Below, one piece after another: positions 53,849 through 64,000 of a stretch of DNA of 64,000 nucleotides; positions within the stretch are counted from its first letter, which is position 1; each line of letters opens with the position of its first letter. The translations under genes and the position numbers were made by a program. This DNA is from Prorocentrum cordatum (Eukaryota; Sar; Dinophyceae; Prorocentrales; Prorocentraceae), in assembly GCA_963575745.1 (NCBI GenBank), contig CAUYUJ010015506.1, forward strand, positions 209,999-273,998. The letters are read 5' to 3'. The notes below the pieces were generated by a model that saw only the letters and a list, made by a program, of their open reading frames with translations, was not told the origin of the DNA and did no database searches.

Positions 53849-53995
53849 GTCGGGCATGTCCCTCTACAGGAGGAGCATTCAAGAGTGGTGAAACATAGTC
53901 TGGGGGGCGATGTTTCGTGCTCTTGAGGCTATCTCTGAATACTTTCAGACTTTTCGAAATTATCCCAAATCCGCCTGGCTGAGGACATGGCCGAC
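53849..53995. mobile_element. Short terminal-inverted-repeat element, ~147 bp
   Basis: Left arm GTCGGGCATGTCCCTCTACA; right arm CTGAGGACATGGCCGAC. Weaker inverted similarity continues outward (CCAGGCTGAA on the left, CTGAGGCCAGG on the right). Same family as 35520 and 36561. Confidence 0.68.
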
Positions 53996-55489
53996 CTGAG
54001 GCCAGGCCGAGGGGGGGGGGGCATGGTGTGCGCACGCCCCCGGGTCCATCGAGCCAGGATTGGCGCCCTCCCGTGGCGAGCCCCTGGCTCTCCCTGTGTG
54101 TTGCTGTGTGCCCGCTCTCCTCTCCTGCTCAGCTCTGCCGCGCAGTCAGCTCTGCCGCGCCCCGGCTGCTGCTGCTGCTGCTGCTGCCCGCCGCTGGCAA
54201 AAGCAGGTGTCCTTCACCAGGGAAAAATACACAGACGCAACACACACGTCGATCCCCAGGAAAATATGGAGCAGATTTGCGCAGGGCGAAAGATTTTCTT
54301 CTTGAGATGAAAATTGGCGATGCGGAGTTCGCGAGATAACATCGGCGCCGCCGAACGGACGGCGTGTGGACGAGCTGCGTGCAGCAACCGAGAGGAGAGA
54401 GATGTATTCATGTTGAGTGGGGCCCGCGCTCTCGGAAAGTTGATGGGAGTGCAGGGCCCATCTTGGGAAGTTGGTGACCGTCCCTCCCTCCCCCGTAGAA
54501 TCTTAACACGGGCGGATTCTGCTATCCGCGGCTCCGATTCCTTCTGGTTCCCCTTTTTAATGATCATGTGCATTTTACACGGGTAAGAAATCGGATCCGC
54601 CGTAACAAATAAGACCGTACGTGGATTTAGATCTTCAGCAATCGGTCCGCGCGGACAGGAATTGGGTCCACCCAAGCAGAAATCAAATTCAAAATCTGAC
54701 ACGCGCGAACTTAATCGGATTCCGCGGTCGGTATTTCATGTCCGTCTGTTCAAGACTTCAAACCGTCGTTCCGGGCCCAAGAGGAAAATGTCGTCCTGGG
54801 CATGAATGGGAAGTGGAGGGGAAGACGGCACTCAAGGTCTCAGAGCGTGAATTACCTACCCCGCTTTCGCTTCCAGGCAAAACCAAGCCATACCACGCGC
54901 CTCCTCGTCAAGCGGCCTAACCAGTACAGGCTGCAATTTGGCATCGCTTGGTACCTCTTGGAAGCGAGGGTGGTCAAAAGCGAGGTAGGTTTGTTTCCCC
55001 CCTAAGAACACACGGAACCACAGGGGGGAATCCTGGGATCCGCGCCCCTCTGCTCGCGTGTCCCTGGGCCCCATCCAGCCAGTGGGCCGCCAGGTGAGCT
55101 CGAGTGCACGCTCCCCGGTCCTGCCGACCACCAGCCGGCGTGGCCCCCGCGGCCGAGCGCGGCGGGGCGGCGACGAATGGGGGCTGCCCGGAGGCGTCCC
55201 TGCGCAGGAGTCACCACCCACCAAACCACCCCAACCCCACCCGAGGGGTCAGATTTACCCTCGATTTCTGGTGTGGGGGGGTCCGGGAACATCGAAGAAA
55301 CACCTAGGGAGCCCATGCCCCCCCCCCCAACCCGGAATTCGGGTCTTCGGGTTGGGTTGGGGTGGTCTCGTAGGTAGTCGAGGAGCGTTCAAGCCGACGC
55401 GCAGCCTTGCAGGCAGCCCGAAAGTCAGGGCCATCCCGGGCGGCCCACGGCCCCCGCAGTCCCGGCCCCGGTCGGCGGGGAGCGAGGGG
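53996..55489. other. No recognised gene
   Basis: Mixed composition. 54200-55000 is less GC-rich. A short hairpin ACCCGGAATTCGGGT lies near 55338. No frame shows motifs. Confidence 0.45.
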
Positions 55490-55680
55490 GGGGGGGGGAA
55501 GTGGGAAGGAGAAGGCCTTCTCAGAGGGCGGGGGGACTCCTCAGAAGCCCTCGCGCCCTCTGAGAGGCTTCTGCTGCCTTCGGGGAGAGGCTTGGAGAAG
55601 ACTTCTCAGAAGGCCAGGGGACCTCCGGGCCTTTTGAGGAGGCCTTCTCCATCTCACTTCCCCCTCCCTCTCGCTCGCCG
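55490..55680. repeat. Large hairpin, ~45-bp arms
   Basis: The left arm reads GGGGAAGTGGGAAGGAGAAG and onward. The right arm, read in reverse complement, gives GGGGAAGTGAGATGGAGAAG and onward. The spacer holds a nested inverted pair (CAGAAGCC/GGCTTCTG) and repeated CTTCTCAGA segments. Confidence 0.75.
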
Positions 55681-55789
55681 CCGACCCAGGGGGTGCTGTG
55701 GAGCTGGGGCACTAATCCGCCTTCGCCCAGGGGGCTGCTTGGATCTGGGGGCCCTCTGCTTCGAACGCAGATGCCCGCGGTAAGTGGGC

Positions 55790-55935
55790 AACGTGCCACC
55801 GTAGCATTCTCTGTGGCGCTTCCAGGGAATTGCCCAGAAGGCCGTAGCATGTGACAGCTCTCGTCCCCTATGCCCCACAAGGCCGTAACATGTGATTTCT
55901 TTCGCCCCCAGGCTCCAGAGGGATGTAACATTTAT
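55790..55935. repeat. Degenerate tandem repeat, ~55-bp period
   Basis: AAGGCCGTAGCATGTGA and AAGGCCGTAACATGTGA (55841 and 55880) with partial copies either side. Weak. Confidence 0.6.
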
Positions 55936-56410
55936 TTGCCAGTGCTTTCAAACACTTTGCCAGCAGATGATTCGCAGCTCCAGATTAACCCTTGCCGCTT
56001 GGTCAAGCGTTGGATCATCAAACAAACGGGTGCTTTCCTTGAGCCTGTATAGCTACAGTGACACGATTTTGCCCAAACAGATATCATTGTCTTGCCGATG
56101 CGAGGAACGAATGTGTATCGGATCAACGTGTTTTCTTGTGCTTTGATGTTGAAGTCACACTTGATTTGTAACCCTCACGCATGGACCTGCGACTTGCGGT
56201 GTTGGCTCATCAGGGCGGAAGGTAAAGAGCATTGTAGTCGCGCCCAGTTCCAGGACTCCGTTCTTTTATTTCTGCCTGGTTCATTTTGCCGCGTCCATCG
56301 TTTGTCTCCATTCCCGTTTTTAGTTGTGGATTCAGCAGACGTGATGGCGCAATTCCGGGCGATTGTTGAGCAGCCCGGTCTGGTGTAGATGTGCATGTTT
56401 GAAAGAGCGT
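55936..56410. other. No recognised gene
   Basis: Less GC-rich sequence with only short frames. Confidence 0.45.
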
Positions 56411-56419
56411 GTTCTGCCG

Positions 56420-56640
56420 CTGCTGGCGGAAAACCAGGGGGGTCACTACCGGTTCGAACCCCGCCCCCCCCTCCTCCGGAAAACCGGGGGGGGGTGGGTC
56501 ACTACCGGTTCGAACCCCTCCCCCCCCGTCCATCATGAAAAGGGGGGGTGGTCACTAGCGGTTCGAACTCCCCCCCCCCTCGAAAACCTGGGGGGGTCAC
56601 TACCGGTTTGAACCCCCTCCCCCTCGAAAACCGGGAGGGG
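56420..56640. repeat. G-tract/TTCGAA units, forward array (left arm)
   Basis: Four units of about 50-57 bases, each with GAAAACC, a G run, GTCACTACCGGTTCGAACC and a C run. The same units occur in reverse complement at 57540-57960. Confidence 0.88.
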
Positions 56641-57535
56641 GGTGCGGACAGTGGTGGGGACGGTGGTGGTGGGGACAGCGGTGACGGGACAGCGGGGCAG
56701 TGGTGGGGACAGTGAGACAGTGGTGGGTGGGGACAGTGGTGAAGGCGGTGGTGAGGACAGTGGTGGGACAGTAGCACAGTGGGGAAAGTGGTGGGGACAG
56801 TGGGGGCAGTGGGGACAGTGGGACAGTGATGGGGACAGTGGGGACGCTGGGACAGCACAGTGGGACAGCGGCGGGGACAGTGGGACAGTAGTGGGTACAG
56901 TGGGGACAGTGGGACAGTGGTGGGGACCGTGTGGAAAGTGGGGAGTGGGACCGTGGTGGGACAATGGTGGGGAGAGTGGGGACATTGACACATTGGTGGG
57001 GGCACTGGTGGGGATAGCGGGGACAATGGTGGGAACAGTGGGGACAGTAGGACAGTGGTGGGGACGGTGGTGGTGGGGACAGTGGTGTAGGGACAATGGG
57101 AATGTGGTGGAAACAGTAGGACAGTGGAGGGTACAGTGGTGGTGGGGACAGTGGTGAGGGCGGTGGCGAGGACGGCGGTAGGACAATGGGACAGAGGTAC
57201 AGTGGGGACAGTGGTGGGGACAGTGGGGACAGTGGCGGGAACAGTGACAGCTCAGTGAGACAGCGGATGAGACAGTGGGACAGTGGGGACAGTGGGGACA
57301 GTCGGGCAGTGGTTGGGGCCGTGGAGAAAGTGGGGAAAGCGGAACCGTGATGGGAACAGTGGTGGGAACAGTGGGGACAGTGCGACAGTGGTGGGGGCAC
57401 TGGTGGGGACAGTAGGGACGGTGGTGGAACCAGTGGGGACAGTGGTGGTGAGGACCATGGTGCTGGGAACAGCAGTGGGGGATGTGTTGCGGACGGTGGT
57501 AGGGACTGGGAGTCGTTTGCTGGCGGTGAGGGGGC
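56640..57535. repeat. Purine-rich minisatellite (GTGGGGACA)n
   Basis: About 900 bases of GTGGGGACA/GTGGGACA units, 8-12-bp period, strongly G-rich on the plus strand. It forms the loop between two inverted arrays. Confidence 0.9.
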
Positions 57536-57960
57536 GGGGAGGGGTTCGAACGGGAGTGATTCCCCCCGGTTTTCGAGGGGGAGCGGGGGGGGGTTCGAAC
57601 TGGTAGTGACCCCCTCTGGTTTTCGAGGGGAGGGGGGGGGTTCGACCAGTAGTGACCCCCCCGGTTTTCGAGGGGGGGCGGGGTTCGAACCGTAGTGCCC
57701 TGCCCTGCTTTTTGGAGGGGGGGGGGTGCGAACGGGTAGTGACCTTCCTCTGGTTTTCTGGGGGGGGGAGGGGTTCGAATTGGTAGTGACCCCCCCCCTC
57801 GGTTTTCCGAGGGGGGGGGGGGGGGGGTTCGAACCAGTAGTGACCCCCTCGGTTTTCTGGAGGGAGGGGGGGGTGGAGGTTGTGGAGGGGGGGGTTTTGC
57901 CGGTGGAAAGGGGGGGGGTGGGGGAATTCCAGCCAGGTGGGTGGATTTTCGAGGGGGGGG
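57536..57960. repeat. G-tract/TTCGAA units, inverted array (right arm)
   Basis: About seven units in reverse complement to 56420-56640, e.g. GGTTCGAACTGGTAGTGACC then GGTTTTCGAGGG with G runs up to 16. Confidence 0.88.
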
Positions 57961-58040
57961 GACCCCGGGGTTCCGGACGAAGATTGTATAGTCTGTGATG
58001 TTGGTAGACTGCAGGTTAAGCGTAGGGTAGCGGGGGCTTT

Positions 58041-58077
58041 GCCATAGCCATTTTGGGTCCGTAGTCGTTGGCTCGAG
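58041..58077 (+). promoter_or_regulatory. Tandem spliced-leader relics (genomic imprint of retroposed mRNA)
   Basis: GCCATAGCCATTTTGGGTC (58041-58059) matches the first 19 bases of the dinoflagellate spliced leader at 17 positions. It is followed directly by CCGTAGTCGTTGGCTCGAG (58059-58077), which keeps the SL start CCGTAG and end GGCTCxAG with a 2-base contraction. Tandem degenerate SLs upstream of a coding region are the known mark of mRNAs reinserted into dinoflagellate genomes. It lies 127 bases before the ATG of the giant ORF. It is not a promoter in the strict sense. Confidence 0.6.
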
Positions 58078-58203
58078 TTCGAGCCAGGACTCGGGTGGGC
58101 AGGGGGGCCGCGGGGCGGCCACAACCGCGGTGCTGCAGTCCGGGGACTGCTGGCATCCTCGCGCTAGCGACCCAGGGTCGCTGGCGCGGGGCGGAGCGGT
58201 GCC

Positions 58204-61200
58204 ATGGCGGCGGGCTTCCCGATGGCGCACTTGGCAGTTATGGTTCCTTGGTCGGCCCAGGGGGCGATGGGTTGGTGGCCTTATGGTCGCGCGGCGGGCG
58301 TTGGGGCCCCCGCGCCGACGGCGCTACCCAAGCCCGGGCCGAATCTTCAGACGGCGGGCGGTGGTGGGCATGGCAAGGGGCGCGGCGCGCCCGCCAAGCT
58401 TGCGCCCGGAGCGGGCGGTGGTGGGCATGGCCAGGGGCGCGGCGCGCCCGCCAAGCCTGCGCCCGGAGCGGGCGGTGGTGGGCATGGCGAGGGGCGCGGC
58501 GCGCCAGCCAAGCCTGCGCCCGGAGCGGGCGGTGGTGGGCATGGCGAGGGGCGTGGCGCGCCCGCCAAGCCTGCGCCCGCGGCAGGGAAGGGGCGAGGGC
58601 CGCCGGCCAAGCCCCCTGGGGCGCGCCCGGCTGGTGCCACGACGACTACGACTACGACGACGGGGGCGTCCGCACGGCGGGCTGTGACCAGGACTACGAC
58701 GGCCACGACTACGACGACTTCGACGACCCCCCTGAGGCAGAGGCCTGGGCGCAGGGGCGGTGGCGAACCTACGGGTAGCCCCGCCGCGCCGGATCCTTCG
58801 GAGCGACCTTCATTGACACCGTCCGGCCAGCCGGCAGCCCAGAGCAACGGTTCGGGCGCTGGCGAGGCCCCGTCTCCGGTGGATCCGGTTTTCCCCGTCG
58901 CTGAGCGAAGCCGCGCGGCGGCCAGCTCCGTGGGGGGCGCTGGGAGCAGCGGGCTGGGCCTCGACTTGCTTCACCTCGGCTGGCTGGCCGCTGGTTGGTT
59001 GGCCTGCTGCGTGTTGGGAGCCGAGTGCCGACATCGCCGCATGGAGGCTGCGCTGGCCGAGAAGGGCACCAACCTGCAGCTTTGGGCGACCGAGGCGCTC
59101 GACGCCGGGGAGAAGCTGGCCGTGGCCCGGTCGCGGTGCACCGCCCTGGAGGCAGAGCGGTCACGGGCCGCCGTGGGTGCTGAGGAGTGGCGCCAGGCCT
59201 ACGAAGAGGAGGCGACTCGACGGTGGAGAGAGCGCGTTTCACGGCAGATGATAGCCGAGAGGCTCGTCCAAGGGATGAGCCAGGCGTGCGAGTACGAGCG
59301 GGCGCGCAGATTATGTGCCGAGGAGACCTTGGCGAGGAGCCGCGCGCACGTCGCCACCTTGATGGCGATCGTCGACCACCTGACGACGAGCTTCGAGCTG
59401 GGGGCCACAGGCGCCGAGAACCTCCGGGCCCGCATCGACGAGCTCGAGGCTGCCGCAGGGGCGGGGGGCGAGGCAGGAGTCAGCACCGCGGATTTCGTCG
59501 CGGAGCTACGCGCCGTCGGGGATGATGAGGCCGAGGAGGCGGTCCCGCCGCCCTCGCGCGAGCCTGGCGTGTTCGCGACGACCGAGGGGGTCGACGGCAG
59601 AGGAGGAGGAGGAGTAGGCGGCGTAGGAGGAGAGAAGGATGAAGAGGCGCAGGCAGCGAAGGCGCCGGCTGCTGGGCCAGCGGGGACGGGGGGCCGCGCG
59701 GCGGTCAATCCCACCCCCTTCCGCCCGCCAGATGGCGAGAGAGCGGCGAGGGAGGAGGTCCGCCCGAGAGCGAGGACGAGGAGGCGGAGGAGGATGAGGA
59801 GGACCGCACTCCAGGAGGACGCCCGCACCCCGACCGAGGTTGTCTGCCAACCCCCAGCCGACGGGGGACCGTGGCGGGGCGGCGCGGTCGGTTCCGCCGG
59901 CGCGTTCGGATCGGCCATCATGGTCGGGGTGGGCCAGAACGACGGCTACGTGGGCGACGGGGCGCAGAGCAGGCGCGGCGTGCTGACGCTGAAGTACCCA
60001 ATCGAGCACGGCATCGTGACGAGTTGCGACGATAGGGAGAAGATTTGGCACCACACGTTCTACGCGATGTACGAGGCCATCCCGGCAGTGCTCTCGTTGC
60101 ACGCTTCCGGCCCTGCCACTTGTATCGCGACGGACTCGGGTGCCGATGTGTCGCATGGGGTGCCAATCTACGAGGGTTATGCCTTGCCGTGCACCATCTT
60201 GCGCCTTGACCTGGCCGGCCGCGACCTCACGGGGTACCTGATGAAGGTCGCTGACGTTACGGAGAAGCTCTGCTACGTTGCCCTCGTCTGTGACACTGAG
60301 ATGCAGGCTGCCACCGAGGTTGGGGACGAGGAGAAGGCGTACGAGCTTCCGGGCGGCAGCATCATCACCGTGGGCAGCGAGCGTGCCCGCTGCCCTGAGG
60401 TGCTATTCCAGTCCAGCTTCACCGGCAGGGAAGCCAGCGGCAACCACAACACCCCCTTCCAGTCCATCATGAAGTGCGACGTCGACATCCGCAGGGACCT
60501 CCACGCCAACGCGCTTCCGTCTGGCGGCATCACCCTGTTCGCCGGGATCGGGGAGCGCATGAACAAGGAGCTATCCGCCCTGGCGCCCTCGACGATGAGG
60601 ATCAAGATCGCGGCACCGCCCGAGCGTAAGTACCCCATGTGGATCGGCGGGACCATCCCCCTCACGCAGAGCGCTTCTCAGCAGGAATGGGCTACGAGGG
60701 GCGAGTACGACGAGTCTGGCCCCACCATCGTTCACAGGATCGTCATCCGCGAGGCAGCGATGGGAGGTCCAGCCGGGCTGAACGAGGACGGCGGCTTGGC
60801 CATGCCTGGGCGGGGACGCGCGGGCGAGGGCGAGCGGGCTGACGACAGCGCCTCGTGCGTCCTCCCCGGCGCCAGCGCCTATGGCAGCGCTGCCCACAGT
60901 GCCTATGCCAGTGATGAGGCCCACCCCAACGACGGCGACTGCGCTGGCACCCGTGCCGGCGCAACCGCCAGCGCCGGCGCCTGCGTTGATGCCGGCGCCG
61001 CCGCCCGCGGGTACACCAGCGCCGAGGCCAACATCGATCGCGGCCAGCGCGCCAGCACCAACGCCATCGCGTTCACCAGCATCGATGCCAATGCACGCGC
61101 AGGCACAGACCCGGCTCCGGATCTCTGGCGCGGGGCCGGCCCCGAGCTGGAAGCACGGCTGCGCCGGCGCGCGCTGGCCCTTGAGGGCGCCAGAGACGCG

Positions 61201-64000
61201 CTCGCGAGGCGCCGCTCGGAGCGGGCAGCCGCCGTGGCGGCGGGAGGGGCGCCAGCGGAGGCCAAGCAGTGCCGGTTGACGGACGTGCTCGAGACCTGGG
61301 AGGTCGCGCGGTTGGAACGCGATGAGTTCCCCCGCGAGGCCCGCGAGGCCCTCGAGGTGGGGCAGCAACTGTTAGTGGGGGCTCGCCGCCACCCCGCCGC
61401 GGAGCAGGCGCGGGGCCTCATGGAGATCGGATCCGAGGCCGAGACGGACGTGGAGGCCGACGAGGTTTGGGACATGGATTGGACCACGCACGGCACCGCG
61501 GGCACCGCCAGGGGCCCCGTTTCCGGCACCAACGACCCCGCCGATTTCGTCACCGATGTCGCCGCCTGCACCATCATCGGGGGGCAGGGGATCGTGAGCA
61601 TCACCGCGGGCACGTGGAGGGCCGCGGAGACGGCCGAGGCCGAGACGGACGTGGAGGCCGACGAGGTTTGGGACATGGACTGGACCAGGCTCGGCGACGC
61701 GGGCCCCGACGAGGGCCCCGTCCCCCGCACCGACGCCGCCGCCGTCGTCGGCACCGTCGTCACCGCCGGCGCCAACATCAGCGCCAACGCCGACGCCAGC
61801 GCCGACGCCGACATCGATGCCGACGCTCAGGCTGGCACCGGGCCCACCTACGACACCAGCGCCGCCGCCCCCGACGCCCCCGCCTGCGCCGGCATCAACG
61901 ACAGCGACGGCGCCAGGGCCGACGCCTACGCCGGGGCCGCCGCCAGGCTGGACGCCGACGACTGCACCTCCGGCTCCGACACCGATGAGGACATTGCCGC
62001 CTCCGCAGCCGCCAGCACGGGCGCCAGCGCCAACGCTCCCAACATCACCGCCGATGCCGGCATCAACGCCATCGGCTCCGAGGGCCGCGCGGGCACCGCC
62101 GCCTCCTCGGCTGCCGGCGCAGGCGCCGACATCGACGCTATCGCCCACGCCAGCTCAGTGGCCGGCGAGGTCTGGGCTATGGGTTGGTCCAAGCATGGCG
62201 CCGGGTTCCCTGACGTGGGACCTAGCACTAGCACCAACGCCTGCGCTGAGGTCGGCACCAGCATCACGGCCTACGCCAACATCAGCGCCAGCACCGACGC
62301 TAGCGCCGACGCCTCCGCTACCGATGCAGGCGCTGCCGGCGTTACCGCCTACGCCGAAACCAACGCCAGCGCCGACGCCGGCGCAAGCGCCGACGCCGCT
62401 GCGAGAGCCGGCGTCGGCACCGATACCAGCGCAGGCGCTGGGACCAACGCCGACGCCGACAGGGACGTCTGCACGGGCACCGGCGCCCACACTGCCGCCG
62501 GCGCCGACGCTGGCCCTAACGTCGGCGACTGCGCCACCTGCTCCGCGCCTCCGCACGCACGGGCTTGGCTCCGCAGGCTCCGTGCAGCTCGCGCGGGCGC
62601 TCTCGCGCGCGCGCGCTGCCAGTTCTGCTTTCGGTCGCGCTCAGCGCGCCGCACGCGTCTCGCGCCCTTCGCGAGCGCGGCCACGCGCCGGCGAGCCGGC
62701 GCCGCGCGGTTGGGGCGCGTTTGCTCCCCGCCTGAGCGAGGCCGTGGAGGCCAGTTCAGGCGCGTGCCGTACGTTGCTGGCGGGGCTTGCCCAGCTGGAG
62801 CGTCGCGGCTGCCCTCGCCGCCGCCGCGGCAGGCCGCTCCGCGCTTGCCGAGCCACGAGGACCACCTCAAGGGCGACTCCGCCTCCCCCACCGCCGACGC
62901 CAACGCCGACGTCGAGGGCTCGAGGAGGGCTGCGGGGACGGACGGGGTCAAGACGGACGCGGAGGCCGACGAGACTCGGGACTGGGACTGGACCAGGTTC
63001 GGTGCCGCGGGCCCCGACGGGGGCCCCGTTCCCGGCACCGACGCCGCCGCCGTCGTCGGCCCCGTCGTCACCGCCTGCGCCAACATCAGCGCCAGCGGCG
63101 AAGCCGGCGCCGACGCCGACACCGATGCCGAGGCTCAGGCTGGCACCAAGGCCGCATCCTACGACGCGAGCGCCGACGCCAACGTCCCCGCCTTCGCTGA
63201 CATCAACGCCGGCGACGGCGCCAACGCCGACGCCTATGCCGGAGCCGCCGCCTGGTCCGACGCCGAGCCGCCGCCGCTGCAGGCCGCTCCGCGCCCGCCA
63301 AGCTGCGAGGACTGCCGCGAGGGCGACTCCGCCTCCGCCACCGCCGACGTCGACGCCAACGGCGCCTACGCCGACGCCGAGACCAGCGCAGAAACCAGCA
63401 CCGACGCCGACATCGGCATGACCGTCTACATTGGAACCGCTGCCCGCACCGCCGACGACGCCCGCGCTGGCACTGGGGCCCGCGCCTACGCCGGCGCCGC
63501 CGCCGGTCCCGGCGCCAGCGACGGCGCCTTCGGTGCCGACGACGCGACCGCGGGCGTAGTCGCACACCGAGGCACGCACCATGAGGCGGGCGCTACGCGG
63601 TTCAGCTTCGTGGCTGCCCGTGCCGCCCAGCCGGCGTTGGTCATGCCGGCGGGGCTTAGCCGCGTGGGTACGAGCCTTAGGGGCGACGTCCCAGCGGCGG
63701 GGTTGGCGGTGGCTGGAAACCTTACCGTTCGCATACCTTCGGATCACGTGGAGGATTGCGCGCACGCCCTGGTGAGGCGCGGGGCCGGGCCCCCTGTCAA
63801 GGGCACGCGGGCGCTCGACAGTACGTGGGATCCGACAGGCACGCTGACGCCCTTCAGTGCGCCCGCATCCCAAAGCGCGCTTGGGCCTTGCAGCACTCTG
63901 GTATCCGAGAGCGTGCCCCAGTCCAACTTCAAGGGTGTGGCTGGGCTCAACGGCAGGCTCCATGGACTGTGGTGTTGTGATTGGATTGGCCGAGGGGATT
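58204..64000 (+). CDS. Giant chimeric ORF with an actin-derived domain (open at window end)
   Basis: No stop from ATG 58204 to the window end: at least 1932 codons. An in-frame TAG at 58165 precedes it. Parts in order: four ~20-aa Gly/His/Arg/Ala/Pro/Lys repeats (residues about 50-129); Thr-rich linker; one hydrophobic helix (about 253-275, [19 protein letters not shown]); a coiled-coil-like region (280-419); acidic and basic linker; an actin-derived domain (573-846); a charged linker (980-1070); then Ala/Asp/Asn-rich modules to at least 1780. The actin part keeps [56 protein letters not shown]-like, [10 protein letters not shown] and [13 protein letters not shown] segments, but lacks the actin N-terminus and two internal blocks. 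The nucleotide-site residues that can be judged are altered, so polymerisation and ATPase activity are doubtful. No introns are needed. With the upstream SL relic this suggests a retroposed, then fused gene. The repeats favour C/G-ending codons in this frame. Function unknown. Confidence 0.65.
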   Translation, partial: MAAGFPMAHLAVMVPWSAQGAMGWWPYGRAAGVGAPAPTALPKPGPNLQTAGGGGHGKGRGAPAKLAPGAGGGGHGQGRGAPAKPAPGAGGGGHGEGRGAPAKPAPGAGGGGHGEGRGAPAKPAPAAGKGRGPPAKPPGARPAGATTTTTTTTGASARRAVTRTTTATTTTTSTTPLRQRPGRRGGGEPTGSPAAPDPSERPSLTPSGQPAAQSNGSGAGEAPSPVDPVFPVAERSRAAASSVGGAGSSGLGLDLLHLGWLAAGWLACCVLGAECRHRRMEAALAEKGTNLQLWATEALDAGEKLAVARSRCTALEAERSRAAVGAEEWRQAYEEEATRRWRERVSRQMIAERLVQGMSQACEYERARRLCAEETLARSRAHVATLMAIVDHLTTSFELGATGAENLRARIDELEAAAGAGGEAGVSTADFVAELRAVGDDEAEEAVPPPSREPGVFATTEGVDGRGGGGVGGVGGEKDEEAQAAKAPAAGPAGTGGRAAVNPTPFRPPDGERAAREEVRPRARTRRRRRMRRTALQEDARTPTEVVCQPPADGGPWRGGAVGSAGAFGSAIMVGVGQNDGYVGDGAQSRRGVLTLKYPIEHGIVTSCDDREKIWHHTFYAMYEAIPAVLSLHASGPATCIATDSGADVSHGVPIYEGYALPCTILRLDLAGRDLTGYLMKVADVTEKLCYVALVCDTEMQAATEVGDEEKAYELPGGSIITVGSERARCPEVLFQSSFTGREASGNHNTPFQSIMKCDVDIRRDLHANALPSGGITLFAGIGERMNKELSALAPSTMRIKIAAPPERKYPMWIGGTIPLTQSASQQEWATRGEYDESGPTIVHRIVIREAAMGGPAGLNEDGGLAMPGRGRAGEGERADDSASCVLPGASAYGSAAHSAYASDEAHPNDGDCAGTRAGATASAGACVDAGAAARGYTSAEANIDRGQRASTNAIAFTSIDANARAGTDPAPDLWRGAGPELEARLRRRALALEGARDALARRRSERAAAVAAGGAPAEAKQCRLTDVLETWEVARLERDEFPREAREALEVGQQLLVGARRHPAAEQARGLMEIGSEAETDVEADEVWDMDWTTHGTAGTARGPVSGTNDPADFVTDVAACTIIGGQGIVSITAGTWRAAETAEAETDVEADEVWDMDWTRLGDAGPDEGPVPRTDAAAVVGTVVTAGANISANADASADADIDADAQAGTGPTYDTSAAAPDAPACAGINDSDGARADAYAGAAARLDADDCTSGSDTDEDIAASAAASTGASANAPNITADAGINAIGSEGRAGTAASSAAGAGADIDAIAHASSVAGEVWAMGWSKHGAGFPDVGPSTSTNACAEVGTSITAYANISASTDASADASATDAGAAGVTAYAETNASADAGASADAAARAGVGTDTSAGAGTNADADRDVCTGTGAHTAAGADAGPNVGDCATCSAPPHARAWLRRLRAARAGALARARCQFCFRSRSARRTRLAPFASAATRRRAGAARLGRVCSPPERGRGGQFRRVPYVAGGACPAGASRLPSPPPRQAAPRLPSHEDHLKGDSASPTADANADVEGSRRAAGTDGVKTDAEADETRDWDWTRFGAAGPDGGPVPGTDAAAVVGPVVTACANISASGEAGADADTDAEAQAGTKAASYDASADANVPAFADINAGDGANADAYAGAAAWSDAEPPPLQAAPRPPSCEDCREGDSASATADVDANGAYADAETSAETSTDADIGMTVYIGTAARTADDARAGTGARAYAGAAAGPGASDGAFGADDATAGVVAHRGTHHEAGATRFSFVAARAAQPALVMPAGLSRVGTSLRGDVPAAGLAVAGNLTVRIPSDHVEDCAHALVRRGAGPPVKGTRALDSTWDPTGTLTPFSAPASQSALGPCSTLVSESVPQSNFKGVAGLNGRLHGLWCCDWIGRGD
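58351..58590 (+). repeat. 60-bp coding tandem repeat in giant ORF (4 copies)
   Basis: Four in-frame units encoding [19 protein letters not shown] with few substitutions. The last copy is the most diverged. Confidence 0.9.
59920..60745 (+). other. Actin-derived domain within giant ORF
   Basis: 274 residues. In conventional actin numbering they cover roughly 44-91, 131-192 and 213-372. Missing are the N-terminal ~43 residues with the first phosphate loop, about 39 residues after HHTFY, and about 20 after YLMK. In the second phosphate loop DSGDGV has become DSGADV, and the Gln of AIQAVLSL is Pro. The retained blocks are collinear and in frame, so the losses were multiples of three. Confidence 0.88.
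61435..63540 (+). repeat. Ala/Asp-rich repeated modules in giant ORF
   Basis: A module starting [15 protein letters not shown] occurs at 61441 and 61651. Diverged starts are at about 62167 (EVWAMGWS) and 62959 ([14 protein letters not shown]). The second and fourth continue with [13 protein letters not shown], VVTAxANISA and a long tract where every second residue is Ala (ADADxDADAQAG, ADAYAGAAA). The underlying DNA has a strong GCCGAC-like 6-base rhythm. Confidence 0.85.

Noticed and set aside
56440-57850. tRNA-like B-box (GGTTCGAANCC) suggesting SINEs or tRNA genes
   Set aside because: GGTTCGAACC is a palindrome between homopolymers; no A-box, acceptor stem or cloverleaf is present.
61467-63421. 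Alternative ORFs 61467-61988 and 61817-63421 in other plus frames and 62641-63963 on the minus strand
   Set aside because: The 6-base GCC/GAC rhythm keeps other frames open. Only the frame from 58204 is continuous and contains the actin domain.

Overview
The window looks like nuclear DNA of a dinoflagellate, GC-rich and repeat-laden. The main evidence is a degenerate tandem pair of dinoflagellate spliced-leader (SL) sequences at 58041-58077, reverse transcriptases of the YIDN-type DIRS-like class usual in dinoflagellates, an actin-derived domain, kilobases of trinucleotide and roughly 10-bp repeats, and two 100-N scaffold gaps (25666-25765, 52192-52291). The species cannot be named from the sequence.

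Layout. 1-9613 is a tandem duplication with a 4829-bp unit (copy A 1-4784, truncated by the window edge; copy B 4785-9613), made of simple repeats plus the left end of a retrotransposon. 8681-17167 is a tyrosine-recombinase (YR) retrotransposon with largely open reading frames: Gag-like ORF with an internal TAG (8943-11321), a 1365-aa polyprotein (11327-15424) and a YR integrase (15402-16358), bounded by split direct repeats in the order A1 - ORFs - B1 - A2 - B2. The polyprotein is the most striking gene here: a DUF4326-like domain sits inside the reverse transcriptase and a DNMT3-like cytosine-5 DNA methyltransferase sits inside the RNase H. 17.2-27.4 kb is mainly micro- and minisatellites with a few gene fragments. 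27.8-32.6 kb is a frameshifted LINE (endonuclease, RT, zinc finger, basic tail). 32.6-40.2 kb is intergenic, with a family of short terminal-inverted-repeat elements and foldbacks. 40.2-41.1 kb holds a probable secreted/membrane Cys-rich protein gene whose frame is broken by one TGA and one T-run shift. 41.4-42.7 kb is a 101-bp satellite. 45.1-51.8 kb is a decayed second YR retrotransposon, or two fragments, with RT-RNase H, Gag and YR pieces in that unusual order; its recombinase has lost its nucleophile. 52-58 kb is repeats, including a large inverted array of G-tract/TTCGAA units. From 58204 to the window end one frame stays open for at least 1932 codons: Gly-rich repeats, a membrane segment, a coiled coil, an actin domain with two internal deletions, then Ala/Asp-rich modules.

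Overall this is a mobile-element landscape. The intact-looking retroelement brings its own DNA methyltransferase, and the giant actin-chimera ORF lies just downstream of an SL relic, which fits an origin by mRNA retroposition.
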